From: Megamerina dolium
Lineage: Eukaryota > Arthropoda > Insecta > Diptera > Megamerinidae
Length of the DNA stretch: 64,000 nt
Assembly: GCA_963854835.1 (NCBI GenBank)
Contig: OY978525.1
Coordinates: 89,791,807-89,855,806, forward strand
Direction of reading: 5' to 3'
Each line of letters begins with the position of its first letter. The first letter of the stretch is position 1. Shown here in pieces: positions 11,467 through 24,894 of the stretch. A program made the translations under genes and the position numbers. The notes below the pieces were generated by a model. The model was not told the origin of the DNA and ran no database searches. It saw nothing but the letters and a program-made list of their open reading frames with translations.

Positions 11467-14400
11467 TATATATATATATATGTATATATACATATTGTGT
11501 AAATTCTCGTGAAATACATAGTAACAAAGAACCTAACTATAAACAAAGATGCACATACAATTCGATTCACAAGCTAACACACACAGTCTTAAACATGTAT
11601 ATAGAGACAAACAATTAAAACCTCGTTAACACTTAATTGCATCAGTGACCATCGTTTACATACGATATTTAGAATTTATGTACTACTTGTACATATTGTA
11701 CAAGAACATATACGTACGAACACATAATAGGCAAAAAGTAAATACATGATGAATGAAAAGAAAAAGAAAGATATCAGCGAGTATATGTGTACAATTATGG
11801 CTGTATAGGAGGGCGGAGAACGACTACAATAGCTATCACGAACATCGATAAGTACACATACATGTACATATTAGTTACAACTAATTGTAGTAAACAATAA
11901 ATTGATTACTACAATAATATAGAGGGAAAAACTGTGCGAACTTTTAACGAATTAATTATTTACCTTGTTACATATAAATGCATACGTTCACGTAGATTTA
12001 ATGCACATATGCACATGTGTCGAGTTAGCCATTGCTGCAAATGATTTGGTCAAACAAGCACAGAATGTGCTATTTGTAATACTGTGCTGTTTGTAATACA
12101 TACGGTGCATATGCTGAAATTGGATAAATGAATGGAATCGTTAGAGGGGGGTGCAAGTAGCAAATGAAGGTAGTTAACTGCTTTCAACAAAAATAATTAC
12201 TTAACAGCCTTCAAAGTTTATCAACATTCACATATGTATGTATGTACATATATACGAATGTGTAACTATACCTGTATGCGTTCAAGTCGGATATACTTAT
12301 GTACATAATCAATATATCTAATGTAATTATATTAAATACAAGGATCTCAACTAGTTTTTCACAAGGCAATGCATTCAATTTCCTGTACTCTCATCATATG
12401 GTAGTATGGTGTTATAAGGATTATGATAAAAAAAACTTTCCACTACATTGTGTGAAAAAAAAACCCCAAATGAACAAGACAAAAATAAAATTTTAAATTG
12501 GTGCCATGTTGACAAAAACCAAGTTCAAAAATGAGCTAGCTTTTAAGAATGCAAAATACTTCAGGAAACAAACAGCATGTTAAAACAATTACTATACAAA
12601 TCCTTTTGCTTCGGTATCATAGGCTGGACAATAAGACATAATGTGTTTTATGACCGGTTGATAAATGCAAATTTTCTCTTCACATATCTTTATACGACGC
12701 TTTACATGAAAGCAATTTAAATCCTGAAAAGATTTAGAGAATTTCATATACCTCAAGCCCACAATATTACTGGGTGTTATTTGATCATATTAGAATTTCA
12801 ATATTATCAACAATATTCTTAATTTTTAGGCGATAATTTTTGAGGGCAAATTCTTTAATTTCTTCGACATATTCTCTTCAATTTATCGTATTAGTCGTTT
12901 GGGAAGTTGTAGATTTTCAATGAGTTCTTCCCAATTTTTAGAGTCTACTTTATATAACTTACTGACGTATTTACTCGACATACCTTGGCAGCTAAAGGCA
13001 TTTTCGAACATTCTATATGCTCGGTTGGTCGAAAGTTTATTCGTGACACAAAGTTTAATGCAAATTCTTTGCCCTCAACGAAGAAGCTTATCTCAAAAAA
13101 CTAATTAATGTTTACACGACTATTTTTCAGTACATTGCACACCATTAAAATATTCTTTATATCATATTTTGAACTCTCATGTATCGTATATGGACCACTC
13201 TTCCAACCAGTCACGACAATATATGGACTAGTTCATTATTTTGTGTTTGCAGAGCACGAGCTTGATAAAGGAACATGTTTGTATGTGTTTGTGTGACTGA
13301 ATAACATTCATAAATAGAAAAACAATTAGAAACGAAATTACAAAAAATAAAAATAAAAAATGTGTACATACACTGATACGAACACAAATGTAAAAATAAG
13401 ACTAGAAATACACGTTTAATATGGTATTTGAATGTATGGTCTAATATAAAAATATGTTTCTGACTCTAGAATTGCTTTTTTTGGTTTCAATGTCGGCATT
13501 TTAAATAATGAATTACGCAACAAATATGAAAAAAATGAGGTCAATTGTCGTTTAATATACTTAATCACCATTTTAATTGATATGACAATAATAGCTAATA
13601 TGTATGATTGCATTTCAGATTTATGGATATATTTTTAGACAGCTATAAATGAGAGTAAGATATTAATTAGTCGGCAATGGCGAATAGAAGTTAGTAAGTC
13701 ACTATATATTACAATAACTATATGTGTTCATTCATTGATATGAGTACACGCTTACATACATTTGCTGACAATCAAAGCTAATTAACTGTTTCAAAATTAA
13801 TTGAGTGAAAATTCGTATTTCGTATGCGTTTACATGACATACATTTGTACCAACAGAAGTTAGTACGTTGTTAGTTGACTTTATATTACTGTAATATATA
13901 TTTATGAGTGTTCATTTGTGGACAGGGTGCATTTTAATCTTGTACCAAATATCAATGTATATATTTTTCGTAGGTCTGAACAGTAGTACTTCATTTTATC
14001 ACAGTATTTCTTAATTTTTCCGTATATTTTTTCAGCTTTTATTTCCCGGATGAATTTATAATTGTTCGACGTCAGATGGAGAATTTTAGGACTTCTCAAA
14101 AACAAACAAATCAGCAATGAGATAAAATTCTTTCTATCATATTTATTTAATGGGCTAGTACACGCTAACGTGTATTATTTTGGCTATTCAGATTTTCAGC
14201 TAAAAAAGAGACCTTCTAAAAGCATTACCAAATATCTTAAAGACTTTCAATACCAATGCATACTATTTATCAGATGCATTGCTAAAATCTAAATACCATG
14301 TATGCGGATGCTATTGCGTATGTACCTACATTCTGACTTCAATTTGTAATTACGCAAACATGAAGTGCACTAACTTCAAATTTACCGTTTTACCTTTTTT

Positions 14401-15236
14401 TCTGCCTTGGATTGAGTATAATTTAATTTGAATTTGACGAGTGAAGAAAAACCTGTAAAACAAACTATGATAAAAACAAATCCGTTTGGCAAAACAAAAA
14501 AATTAAAAACTTTTTTAATAATCAAAAGTACATCAACAAATACGTAAAAACACACAAATACAGATATTACAAATGTATATATGTACAATATATGTATATA
14601 AAAGGACTTATATATAATACATACATACATACCTAAAATATCCCAGTTGAAGCTTTATTTTTTGGTTTTTTGCACTCACTTAACCAATATGTATATAGAG
14701 GTGTGTGTGTGTGTATATATGTTACTTTGTTTACAAAAGGGATATAAATATTGAATAATAACAACAACAAATAAAAACGAAAAGAAAGAAAATAAACGCA
14801 CACAGAAAAAAGAAACGACAAAACTTTCGTTATGCGCTTGAAAATATGCAAAATTATTGAAATTCAACATTCAATATTTTTGTAAATGGAGTTGCTGCTG
14901 CAAAAAATTTCAATTCTTTTAATATTTTTTTTCATAAATACATATAAATGTATAATAATAATCATGATCATAATCAATATAATAACCATTTAAATGTTAA
15001 GAAAGGCAACGCAATGAATAGAAGAAATTTGCTAAGAAAGTAAGGATTATTCCGCATGTCAAAGGTAAAATTAATAACTCAAATTATTTTTCTAAATTTG
15101 TACAAAATTCAAAGAGATACAACCTGCACCATGCGATCTGACAGAAATCTATGTAATGTCACAAGAGCTCAGCTATTCAAAATATATTAAACGGTGTAAG
15201 CAAGTGCCCTCTAATAGTGTCCTATAAAGGATGTTT
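11467..15236. other. 3.8 kb with no recognisable gene
   Basis: AT-rich DNA with small CATA and GT microsatellites near 14618-14634 and 14701-14714. No frame shows a family motif, and no element ends were found. It could be intron or intergenic sequence. Confidence 0.5.
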
Positions 15237-15245
15237 ATAGAGATA

Positions 15246-18243
15246 CTTACTTACTTACTTATGTGGCCATAACAACCGAATATCGATTTAGGCCGAAAAT
15301 AACATGCTTCGCCAGCCATCTCTGTTCTTCGCTAGCTGGCGCCAGTTAGAAATTCCAAGCGCCGTCAGGTTCTCCAGTACTTGGTCTTTCCACCGGAGGT
15401 TTGGTCTTCCTCTTCTGCGTCGTCCTCCAGCGGGTTCCGAATATAACACCTTCTTAGCTGGAGCGTGTTCTTCCATTCGCTCGACATGACCTAGCCAGCG
15501 CAGCCGCTGGATTTTGATGCGCTTTACTATGTCAATATCGGCATATAGCTCGTACAGCTCATGGTTGTACCTTATTCGGTACTCGCCACCAACGCAAATA
15601 GGTCCAAAGATCTTTCGTAAGACTTTTCTCTCGAAAACTCCAAGCATTCGCTCATCCGAGGTGGAAATTGTCCAGGCTTCAGCGCCATATGTTAGGACAG
15701 GCATGATGAGAGACTTGTAGAGTGTAGTTTTCGTTCTTCGAGAGAGGGCTCGACTTTTCAATTGCTTACTCAGCCCAAAGTAACACCTGTTAGCAAGAGT
15801 TATCCTACGCATGATCTCCAAGCTGACGTCATTACTGCTGTTAATGCTGGTTCCAAGATAGACAAAGTCCCTTACTACTTCAAAAGCGTAGTTGTCAACA
15901 GTGACGTGCTGTCCAAGACGCCGGGACTCTTTGTTTGTTGACACTAGATACTTCGTCTTGCCCTCGTTCACCGTGAGACCCATCCGACGCGACTCTCTTT
16001 CCAACTCTGAGAATGCTGCACTGACTGCTAGCGTGTTCATGCCGATTATGTCAATATCGTCGGCATACGATAACAGCATGACACTTTTGTTGAAGATAGT
16101 GCCATTATGTCGTAGATCAGCTCGTATTATTTTCTCCATAATAAGATTGAAGAAGTCGCACGATAACGAATCACCTTGTCTGAAACCCCGTTCGGTATTA
16201 AACGGTGCGGAGAGGTCCTTCCCAATTTTCACTGCACAACGGGAGTTATGCAGTGTCATTCTACAAAGTCGAATGAGCTTTGCAGGAATACCGAACTCAG
16301 ACATTGTTGCGTAGAGGTAATCCCTTACCGGACTGTCGAAAACGGCTTTATAATCAACAAATAGGTGGTGTGTGTTGATCTGTTTTTCTTGGGTCTTCTC
16401 CAGGATTTGGCGCAGTGTGAAAATTTGGTCGATGGTGGGTTTACCAGGTCTAAAGCCACACTGATAAGGTACAATCAGGTTGCTGAGCATAGGCTTCAAC
16501 CTTTCACACAGTACGCTCGATAGAACCTCGTATGCGATGCTCAGGAGACTTATTCCACGGTAGTTGGCGCAAATTGTGGGGTCTCCTTTTTTATGTACAG
16601 GACAGAGAACACTGAGCCTCCAATCATCAGGCATGCTTTCATCCGACCATATTTTGCTTATGAACTGATGCATGCGGGTGAGCAGCTCATCGCCTCCGGT
16701 CTTAAACAACTCGGCAGGCAGGCCATCAGCACCTGCAGCTTTGTTGTTCTTCAGCCTTAAAATGGCCGTTTCAACCTCGTCATAGTCGGGTGGTGGAACA
16801 TCAACACCATCATCTGTAATTGGGGTTATCGGGCAATCTCCTTCACTGGCGGAATTGTTCGTAGCATCGCCATTCAGTAGCGTGGAGAAGTGTTCCCTCA
16901 ATAGGCTCAGTACACTCTGGACATCTGTAACCAGATTCCCATTTCCATCACGACAAGAAGAGGCTCCGGGATTTAAACCTCTACATAGGCGCTTGATCTT
17001 TTCGAAGAATTTTCGAGTCTCATTCTTGTCGGTACACATCTCTAGCTCCTCACACTCACGTCTTTCCAACTCCCTCTTCTTGCGCCTGAAAAGACGTCTC
17101 TCTGCACTCCTTTTCTCTCTGTACCGCTCCTTAACAGCTCGCGTTGCGCCTGCACTGCGCTGCAACAAGGTAGTGATCCGAGTCGATGTTGGCACCACGG
17201 ATCGATTTCACGTCCATCACACTGGAAGCATGCCTTCCGTCAATCACCACATGATCAATTTGGTTTCTTGTACGATGATCTGGAGACAGCCATGTCGCTT
17301 TGTGGATGTCGAGATGCTGGAATCTGGTACCACCAATTACCATGTTTCGTGCTGCGGCGAAGTCGATCAGCCTCATTCCGTTATCGGAGGTGTTCTGGTG
17401 GAGGCTGAATTTTCCGGCAGTTGGACCAAAGGTACCTTCCTTGCCCGCCCTGGCATTAAAGTCGCCAAGCACGATTTTGATATCGTGGCCTTGGTCACAT
17501 TGTCCTTCTCATCCGTCGGAGCGTGGGCACATATAAGGCTGATGTTGAAAAATTTTGCCTTGATGCGGATTGTGGCCAGTCGTTCGTTCACAGGCGTGAA
17601 CTGTGAGACAAGATGTCGTAGTCTCTTGCTGACCAAAAATCCACATCCTAATTCGTGCCTTTCAGCATGGCAACTGTAGTAGATGTCACAGGACGCTCTT
17701 TTGGAGCAGTCCTGTCCTGTCCATCGCATTTCCTGGAGAGCGGTGATGTCAGCTCTGTATTTTTCGAGGACATCAACCAGCTGGATAGAGGACCGGACAT
17801 TCCAGGTGCATATCCGTAAATCATTGACCTTTTTTCGTTTGCGGGGGTCATCAACAAAGGCGGTAGTCCTTATCCGAGTCATATTTGTTTTTTTCATTGG
17901 GGGGGTTTTTTATGTGGCGGGTCCCAAACCCAACGCACAACCTCTAACCGAGGAGATTTTCGCCACTCACTTCAGCCGCCTCCCAGCGGGTGCCAGGAAG
18001 ACGTTGCTCGGTGGTCGCCACATGGAGGGCCCCCATTAATAATAATGAAAGCGCCATCACATAGTAAGCAGGGCAAGCTATATGACTACCCCTCATTAAC
18101 AAATAAAGGTATCATCACATAGCGCTCAGATCAAACTACATGACAGCCAGTGAGTTGACTTGAGATGAGTTCAACAAGGATTGCGCTAGCCCCACCCGGT
18201 TGAGGCAGTTAGACACGTTACCTTGCGAAAACACCACCAGACC
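15246..18243 (-). pseudogene. RTE-like retrotransposon copy B, deleted
   Basis: Flanked by the duplication atagagata at 15237-15245 and 18244-18252, with the same 5' and 3' ends as copy A. The RT half is still one open frame (15288-17198) with FVDYKAVFD and SYADD; the Ala-to-Ser change just before the YADD is minor. The endonuclease half is broken. About 300 bp between the arginine-rich linker and the RGANIDSDH motif region are deleted near 17155, about 48 bp are lost near 17490, and the TWNVRS motif is followed by a 6-residue deletion shared with copy C. The protein cannot be made whole, so the copy is inactive. Confidence 0.93.
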
Positions 18244-18252
18244 ATAGAGATA

Positions 18253-19949
18253 TATGGATATATTTTGATGGCTTAATAAACCGGGCTGTAGCTTAGATGC
18301 CAGCGGATGTGGATTTCATAAAACAAAAAGCCTCTCTTTCCGAAAATCATTTGGGTTCAGCAATTCTTCTTGGAATAACTGCAATACCATATATCGCTGC
18401 AAAATTTATATAGCACATACGCCGTATTTTTATGTCAACGCTCAAGTATACAACAACAATCTGAAATGAGTTCAACAAATTCGGTGCTCGTATAGTAAAC
18501 AATGAAACAAAGAGAGATAGGGAGAGGTTGATGATAAAATAACTTAAAATCAATAATTATTTCCATATCATTAAATTTGCTGAATTATTTGTTGGGCGGC
18601 TATGTCGTCATTGGGTGAAAAGTTCATTGTTTTGGTAACAAAAAACTTCAAAATTATTAAAAATGTTTAAAACAAAAGAATATTTTATTTTCTTCCGCAT
18701 GCAAGTAAGTAAGTGGTAATGCGGATAGTCAGCCAGTTGGTTGGTTGCTTGGTTGGTGTTAAACCTCATGAAGAAGCAGCACAAAAAATCAAACACCCGC
18801 CAGCTGTTTTCCTGGATTCTATCTTAGGGTTCTGTTTTTTCACTTTTTCGGAAATAAAAAGAGGAAAAAAAAAACAAATTCAATTTTATTTTTACTTCAG
18901 TTCATGTTTGCTAGTTGGCGCTCTCGTAGTTGTTAGCATACAATATGTGCCAGAATTGAATGCATCATTGTAATAAAATTTGTAAAGAAATGAGACTACA
19001 TATATATGTTTATAGATCTATATATGTAAATACACATATACGGATGGATAGCATGAGTAGAACACGGAAAACAAAAGGGAATATACCCACGCATACTTGG
19101 CTACTAGGATATGTTGTTGTCTGTAGAAAATAAAGAGAGAAAATATGTGTTGGAATAAAGTTTTTCGATTACTTTTTCTCACCATCGGCTCCGTCTGCAC
19201 CTCCAGCAACTTTCAATGCCATATTTTTCGTCATTGTTGAGTTTATTTTTGGTTTTCAGTTTTGTTCTACAAAATGGAACAACGCACAAGTTTTTGAAAC
19301 TTAAGCGCCAAAATATGCGCGTTATGTTAATATTGAACACGAGATGAGAAACGTACGTAATACAATTGGATTATTTGGCAAAAAGGATACACACATTTAT
19401 GTGTTGTATGTATACAAATCTGTAAATATTTATGTGTCATAGAAGGAACGAGTGGTGCATTAAAGTCGTAGAAAAGGGAGCAAGTAGTTACAAAACAATT
19501 TTAATATATTTAAGTATTATGCTCTAATGATATGTATTGGTGGTAATATTCTCCCTTACATAGCATAATTTTTTAACATTATTTGGCTTCAAGGTTATTG
19601 TTGTAGTCGTCTTTATTAGTTTTCAAATTTCAGTTGTTTGTTTCCTGTTTTAAAAATGTATGATATATTTAATTATATATTATACTCTCACTTGGTCTTA
19701 CGATCTGCTCAATATTCTGCTCTATACAAAATGACTTATTTAATGTGCAAATAATCGAGATAGAGCAAATAGTAGCCTTGGTGTTTTGAGTGGACATTCT
19801 CATTTATTTATAGATGTGGCTACATTATTATATATAAAATATATTTGTTACGGTAATTCTTACTTATAAACCAAAGAGAATTGTGGTAATGATAATTCGG
19901 TGAGGGCTAACAAAGTTTTTACAAAAATGTGAGATGGTGCTACTGATAC
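18253..19949. other. No recognisable gene
   Basis: AT-rich. A small aagtaagtaag and ttggttggttgcttggttgg simple-repeat patch lies near 18703-18755. No element ends or coding motifs are seen. Confidence 0.45.
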
Positions 19950-20303
19950 AGGGTAATTTTTTAAGAGCCTTCGGATATGATTTAAAAAAAAACTTTTAAT
20001 TTAGAGAAATGTTTGAAATCTTTATGTGGTTCATACGCTGGGTCTAATTTTGGCATACTCTCTCCATCATATCTGCCGGTATCTCACGAATAAATTCTTC
20101 AATATTAGCTTCCAGTGCGTCAACCGTTGCGGGCTTGTCGCTATAGACATGAGCCTTAAAATAGCCCCACAAAAATAGTCTAAAGGCGTTAAATCGTACC
20201 ATCTAGGCGGCCCCAAACGTGAAATAAAGTGTTCACCGAACTCGCCTATCAATTGGGCCATTGTTTCGCGTGCTGTGTGGCATGTGGCACCGTCTTGTTC
20301 TTT
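19950..20303 (-). pseudogene. Mariner-like transposase C-terminal fragment (DD41D-like)
   Basis: Starts at a plausible element end (cagggtaattttttaagagcc near 19949-19969). Read on the minus strand across small frameshifts it gives QDGATCHTARETMAQL, then GEHFISRLGPPRW, DLTPLDYF, and a tail like EANIEEFIREIPADMMERVCQN. These are the second and third catalytic blocks of Tc1/mariner transposases. The interval between their aspartates fits the about-41-residue spacing seen in the copy at 32558-34162. The N-terminal two thirds are gone: at 20303 the fragment runs directly into a SINE. It is not functional. Confidence 0.8.
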
Positions 20304-20482
20304 TAGAAGCTTTTCCATGGCAAGTTGTTACTGTCCGAAGAATTGCCAATTGTTTGTCGACAGGTGGGTAGCGTTTGAAAGAAAAATCTTTTCGATATAA
20401 AATTTTATATGCGTAATCAGGGATTGAACCCACGACCTACAGATCAGAAGGCCAAAGCACTAACCTCTGAGCTACGGCACCC
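20304..20482 (-). repeat. tRNA-derived SINE, copy S2 (3'-truncated)
   Basis: The tRNA-like head is at the right end. On the minus strand it reads gggtgccgtagctcagaggt, then a B-box-like gggttcaatccc. It continues into the SINE body (ccaattgtttgtcgacaggtgg) and stops at ttttagaagctttt, joined directly to the mariner fragment. The 3' half and tail present in the full copy at 32602-32964 are missing. Confidence 0.85.
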
Positions 20483-20570
20483 TCAATTTTACTGTTATAC
20501 TGACCAATTATTAGTTATTAGACATTCGTTAGTCTACTAATTTAACCAACAACGTTTATTCCCGAAACAT

Positions 20571-21080
20571 CTAAGCTAATGGTACATATATGGAACATAT
20601 TGGATAAAAACTTACTAGTAGAACGAATAAAACAACAGCTTTTCGGCAAAATTCGACAATCTTCAACATTTCTTTACCTTTCTTGTGGAATGATTTATTT
20701 TTGGCCTCAAAATAGCCCTGTATTTCAGCAGTCACTTCTTCATCGAAGTAAATCTTTTTCAGGCAAGCATTTTTTTTTAGATGTGCGAACGGAAATAAAT
20801 CGCTGTTAGCCAAATTTGTCGAATACAGTGGGTGCGGAAGCAAATAGAAGTGTAATTCGTGCCATTTTTCAATAGCAGTCAAAGACCTATGATATAGTGC
20901 ATTGACTTGGTAAGAGAGCACTGCTTTGTTCTTCATGTAGGCCAGTTTTTTCGCGAAGAAGTCAACGCACCTCTTATATTTTCAAGGCAGTTGATTTACA
21001 AAATTTCATGCGCATCCCAAAAAATGGACACCATAATTTTCCTACCTGACAGTTGATCAAAGTTTCGTCTGTTGTTGCAT
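20571..21080 (-). pseudogene. Mariner transposase relic (irritans/mauritiana-like)
   Basis: Minus-strand translation, with shifts, contains KIMVSIFWDAHEIL near 21030, then ELHFYLLPHPLYSTNLANSDLFPFAHLKK and DEEVTAEIQGYFEAKNKSFHKKG. In intact mariners these are the GKVMLSVWWD block and the PYSPDLAPSDYHLF(R)SLK...EEV...YF..K...FY..GI block, the second holding the third catalytic Asp. Here PYSPDLAPSD has become LYSTNLANSD, so the catalytic Asp is still recognisable but its surroundings have decayed. This is a different lineage from the DD41D copies. It is inactive. Confidence 0.82.
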
Positions 21081-21614
21081 ACCAAGTTGTTTACATTCAA
21101 TGTTTCTGAAGTAAAATTAAAATATTAAAAAATATGATTTTGCAGTGCCAATCACGGTGGATGTGCAGCATTAGTTAAACATGCCGGTGAGACACAATCT
21201 CCCAGGATTTCAATAGAATAGTATACGCAATGCATCCGTTTTTGGTAAATCTCGCCCTCAAGTTAAAGTGTCTTTTCAGATGTTGAGAAATGTCTTCATA
21301 TTTTCTTTCTTCTAAATGTAGCTCAAGTTTAAATAAAACATGCTTTGGAACATTGCTTTACGAATCTTAACTTTGTGCACTTAAAATAATCTTACTTGAA
21401 TGATTCCTAAATACTTGAAAATACTTACCCCGTATTTTATCGTTTCAGTTTTGATAAACATAATATTTATGACATCTCATACGTGAAATAATTGAATGAA
21501 ACTTCTTATATTTACGAGCCATGAGAGTAATATTATTCTTTGTGCATGAAGCAGCAGTACTTCACCAATGAAATATTGACATATTTTTCAAATATTTCGA
21601 GAAGAAAGTAGTGC
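21081..21614. other. No recognisable gene
   Basis: AT-rich, with no motif found before the SINE target duplication at 21615-21627. Confidence 0.4.
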
Positions 21615-21627
21615 GAAATATTGTAAA

Positions 21628-24600
21628 AATAAAAAAATAAATAAATATGTGGCACTTAAAGCCCCAAAGGGCTCATTGGTCGAGCTTCTCTTCCATTACT
21701 GTTGTGCGTCTTAAATTTGGACAGTATTAGAATATATATATTTTCCCTTGGCTCCTAAGTGGAGCATAGGACCTCAATAAACAAATTATAACTTCTTTTA
21801 TCTAGAGCTAGGAATTTAATTGCGCTCCATGAATGGCCTGCTTTTTTCGCTTCTGCTTCAACTTGCCGTCTCCAAGTATTGGCTGGTATCCCACGCTTGC
21901 GGCTGCCTTGAGGGATCCAATCCAGCGCTGTTCTCGTTATGTCACCGTGGGGTCACCGCCGAGATATTCCATGTTTCGCACCCATACAGAACTATAGACT
22001 TCACATTGGCGTTGAATATCTTAAGTTTCGTATGCCTGGATATGTAAGACGCTCTCCATACCTTGTCTAGCATGCCAAATGCAGCGTATGCAGCCAAATG
22101 CAGCGTATGTCAACTGATGACCCGCCAGTCTTGGAAATAATACTCCCAAGGTAACAGAATTCGTCTACATTTTCCAAATGTACGCCAGCAATCTGAGCAG
22201 CTTGTGTTTCGGTGGTGTTGATTCGCATAACTTTGGTCTTCGCGATATTGATTTTAAGTCCTGTTTGTGCTGCAGCGTCACTTACCGCTTGCAATTTTGC
22301 TGATATGTGCAAAAATTTATGCGCCAGCAGACAAATATCGTCAGCATAGTCTAGATCTTCCAGGTGGCCGCCCACACTCCAGGAGATGCCTCTGTTAACT
22401 GCACAAGCTTGCCGCATAACTAAGTCCAATACTAGGTTGAACAACAGTGGAGATTGTACGCAGCCCTGCCTCACTCCGGCTTGCACCTTGATCCCATTGC
22501 TTAAAACATTTTCGTGTTTTACGCAACAACTAGCGCCCGCGTACAGCTCTTTGATGATGTTAATAATTTTTTCCGGCACCCCTTTACATGCGAGCGCCTT
22601 CCATATCACTTCGTGTTTAAGAGTATCGAAAGCTTTCTCGAAGTCGATAAAACACATGTAGAGGGGTGTCCGCCACTCCACTGACTGTTCCACGATTACT
22701 CTCAGGGTGTTTACATGATCTACGCACGAGCACCGTGGGCGAAAGCCGGCTTGTTCTTTTCGTAATCCCTGCAACAGTGAATTGGATAGCCTTCTGTGAA
22801 TTATGTGTGCTACGACTTTGTTTATCATGCTTAACAGCGTGATACCTCTCCAATTTTTACACTCGGATAAATTACCTTTCTTCGGGAGAAGAATGATGGT
22901 ACCTTCTTTCAACTCGGATGGTATTTTTTCTGAGCTCCAAATGTTTTTTAATAGGGGCATTAGGATACGATACGAGCTTGGGGTCAGCTTTTAGTAACTC
23001 CGGATTGATGTTGTAAGGTCCAGGAGCTTTGTTATTTTTTAGTGTCTTGATTTCAAGCGCTTATTATTTCAAACTCATCCGGGCATGTAGTGGGGATATC
23101 GCGTCTAACTGTGTGACGTTGGCAGCTACAGGGCTCGATTGGTTGAGCGGATGGCGCTGACAATAACTTCTCATAATAGCGCTCCCATATGTGAATTTGC
23201 TTGTCTTTGGACGTTGTTAGTGCTCCATTTTCGTCTTTAAGCGGCTTGGAAGTTTTAAGGGCGGTATTTGTTAGCTGTCGTATAGTGTGGTAAAGATCTC
23301 GGGTGTGATACGTCTCTGCTGCAGCCTGCGCTGTGGCCGCTAAGTGATCGCTCCATTTTCTCCTATCTTCTCGTGCACACTTCTTTTGCTTGTCGACCGA
23401 GCTGTATCGTTGCTGCAAAAGAGCTTTGCGTTGTCTAGTCTTCGCGCAATTAAGCTGATTTTTCACCATCCGACGTTCGCTTATCAAGTCCCATATGCGA
23501 TCCGATATCCAGCATTTTCGTTTATTCATCTTGTGACCAACGTGTTCTTCCGCAGCCTTTACAATGGTTTGTTTTATGTACTGCCAATCGTCAATGTCAG
23601 CATGCACAGAAAGAGCGGACGCCAGCGATTCAGAAAATCTTTCGCGCGTGACAGGACATTTTAGCTTCTCAACGTCGAACTTTTTTTGCGCTTTATGATT
23701 AGAGCTCTTCCCAGCCGCAGCCAGTCTGAGCCTGATTGTCGCAGTGAGGAGGTGATGATCGCTTGCAACATCGGCACCACGCTTATTGCGCACGTCGAGG
23801 AGAGAGCCCCGCCACTTATGGCTTATGGCAATGTGTCCATGTTACCTTGTGGATGCGCTTATGGTGGATTAATGAGCCTCCTATAACAAGACTGTGGTCG
23901 GAGCAGAACTCTGTGAACAGCTCACCATTCTCCGTGAGAATACCTATACCGTGCTGACCCATAGTTTTTTCACTGCCCCGGTTACAAGATCCCACCTGTG
24001 CATTCATATCACCCATTAGGATGACGATGTCACCTTTGTGAATATCACTCATTACTTTCGTTAAGCTACCATAGAACGCATCCTTGGTTGCTATATCCGC
24101 AACATTCGTTGGCGCGTAGCATTGAACGACGTCATTTTCCTTGCCCTCGTGCGCAACCTTAACGATATGATTCTGTCAGAGTGCGCTTTCCAATCTATCA
24201 GAGCCGCTGCCGCTGACTTTGAGAGAAGAAAGCCGACGCTATTTTCTCTTCTTTGACTGGCACTGTTACCCGAAAATAAGAGTTTCTGGCCTGTTGCAGT
24301 TGTAAACTCACCCGAATCTGCCCATCTGATTTCACACAGCCCGAGTAGCAGCAGTTGGTAACGTTCGAACTCCCTACACAGTTGTGAGATCTTAGTTGGC
24401 TCTAGCAATGAGCGCACGTTCCATGTTCCTATTCGTGATCCTTTTTTCATGCTAAATGTCGTCGCCAGTTTGTTGGAATCCTTATTATTTGCTTTGTTTA
24501 TTTTGGTTTCTGTAATCCGTTGGTTTAAGATGAGTAGGGGATTGGCCTTCTGCATCCGATCCTGGATCCGGGGCTGCCGGTCCGCCTCCAGGCCGGCGTG

Positions 24601-24881
24601 GCGTAGGAATTTCCTCCTCGCCTATGGAAAGGTTATCCCGCCTTTACTCGGTCGTCAGAGCCTCGCTTGTTCTAAACGGGGGGTACCGCGTGAAGGTGAG
24701 GTTGACATTTGGGAGGGATAGGCTATATATTCGCGTCACCAGCCCCAACTGCCCAGCACAGATGTCGGCTGCTGAGCCCCCCAACAATATTAGAAGGGAC
24801 CTACTTATTTTAGCCGGTTCCGAACGGCAGAACACTTGTGACATCACTTTTTCTGAGCTTTGTCACAGAGTTCTTTTAGAA
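21628..24881 (-). repeat. SINE copy S3, 5'-truncated and split by a LINE
   Basis: The 3' part of the SINE is at 21628-21731 (A/T-rich tail, then tatgtggcacttaaagcccc and the block ending ggacagtattaga). It resumes at 24788-24881 (tattagaagggacctactta to cagagttcttttagaa). The SINE is bounded by the duplication gcgaaatattgta at 21615-21627 and 24882-24894. It stops before the tRNA-like head, so it was 5'-truncated at insertion. The interval 21732-24787 is a later LINE. Confidence 0.9.
21732..24787 (-). pseudogene. RTE-X-like non-LTR retrotransposon, degenerate
   Basis: Inserted in SINE S3 with the duplication tattaga (21725-21731 and 24788-24794). Sense-strand order: a GC-rich 5' part; endonuclease with TWNVRSL and CEIRW (24091-24555), ILMGDMNAQVG (23816-24052) and DVASDHHLL (23053-23793); then RT with NWRGITLLS, AGFRPRCSCVDHVN, CFIDFEKAFD, AGVRQGC and LDYADDICLL (22067-22960). 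After YLGSII the frame breaks. A scrambled tail still gives VLYGCETWNIS, then ALDWIPQGSRKRG and NTWRRQVEAE (about 21780-21985), with a deletion between them. This layout recalls the RTE-X type common in insects. At least four frame breaks make it inactive. It is a different family from copies A-E. Confidence 0.88.
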
Positions 24882-24894
24882 GCGAAATATTGTA

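Noticed and set aside
18700..18760. aagtaagtaag as an RTE tail remnant
   Set aside because: No RTE 3' sequence (ggcctaaatcgatattcgg) adjoins it; simple repeat only.
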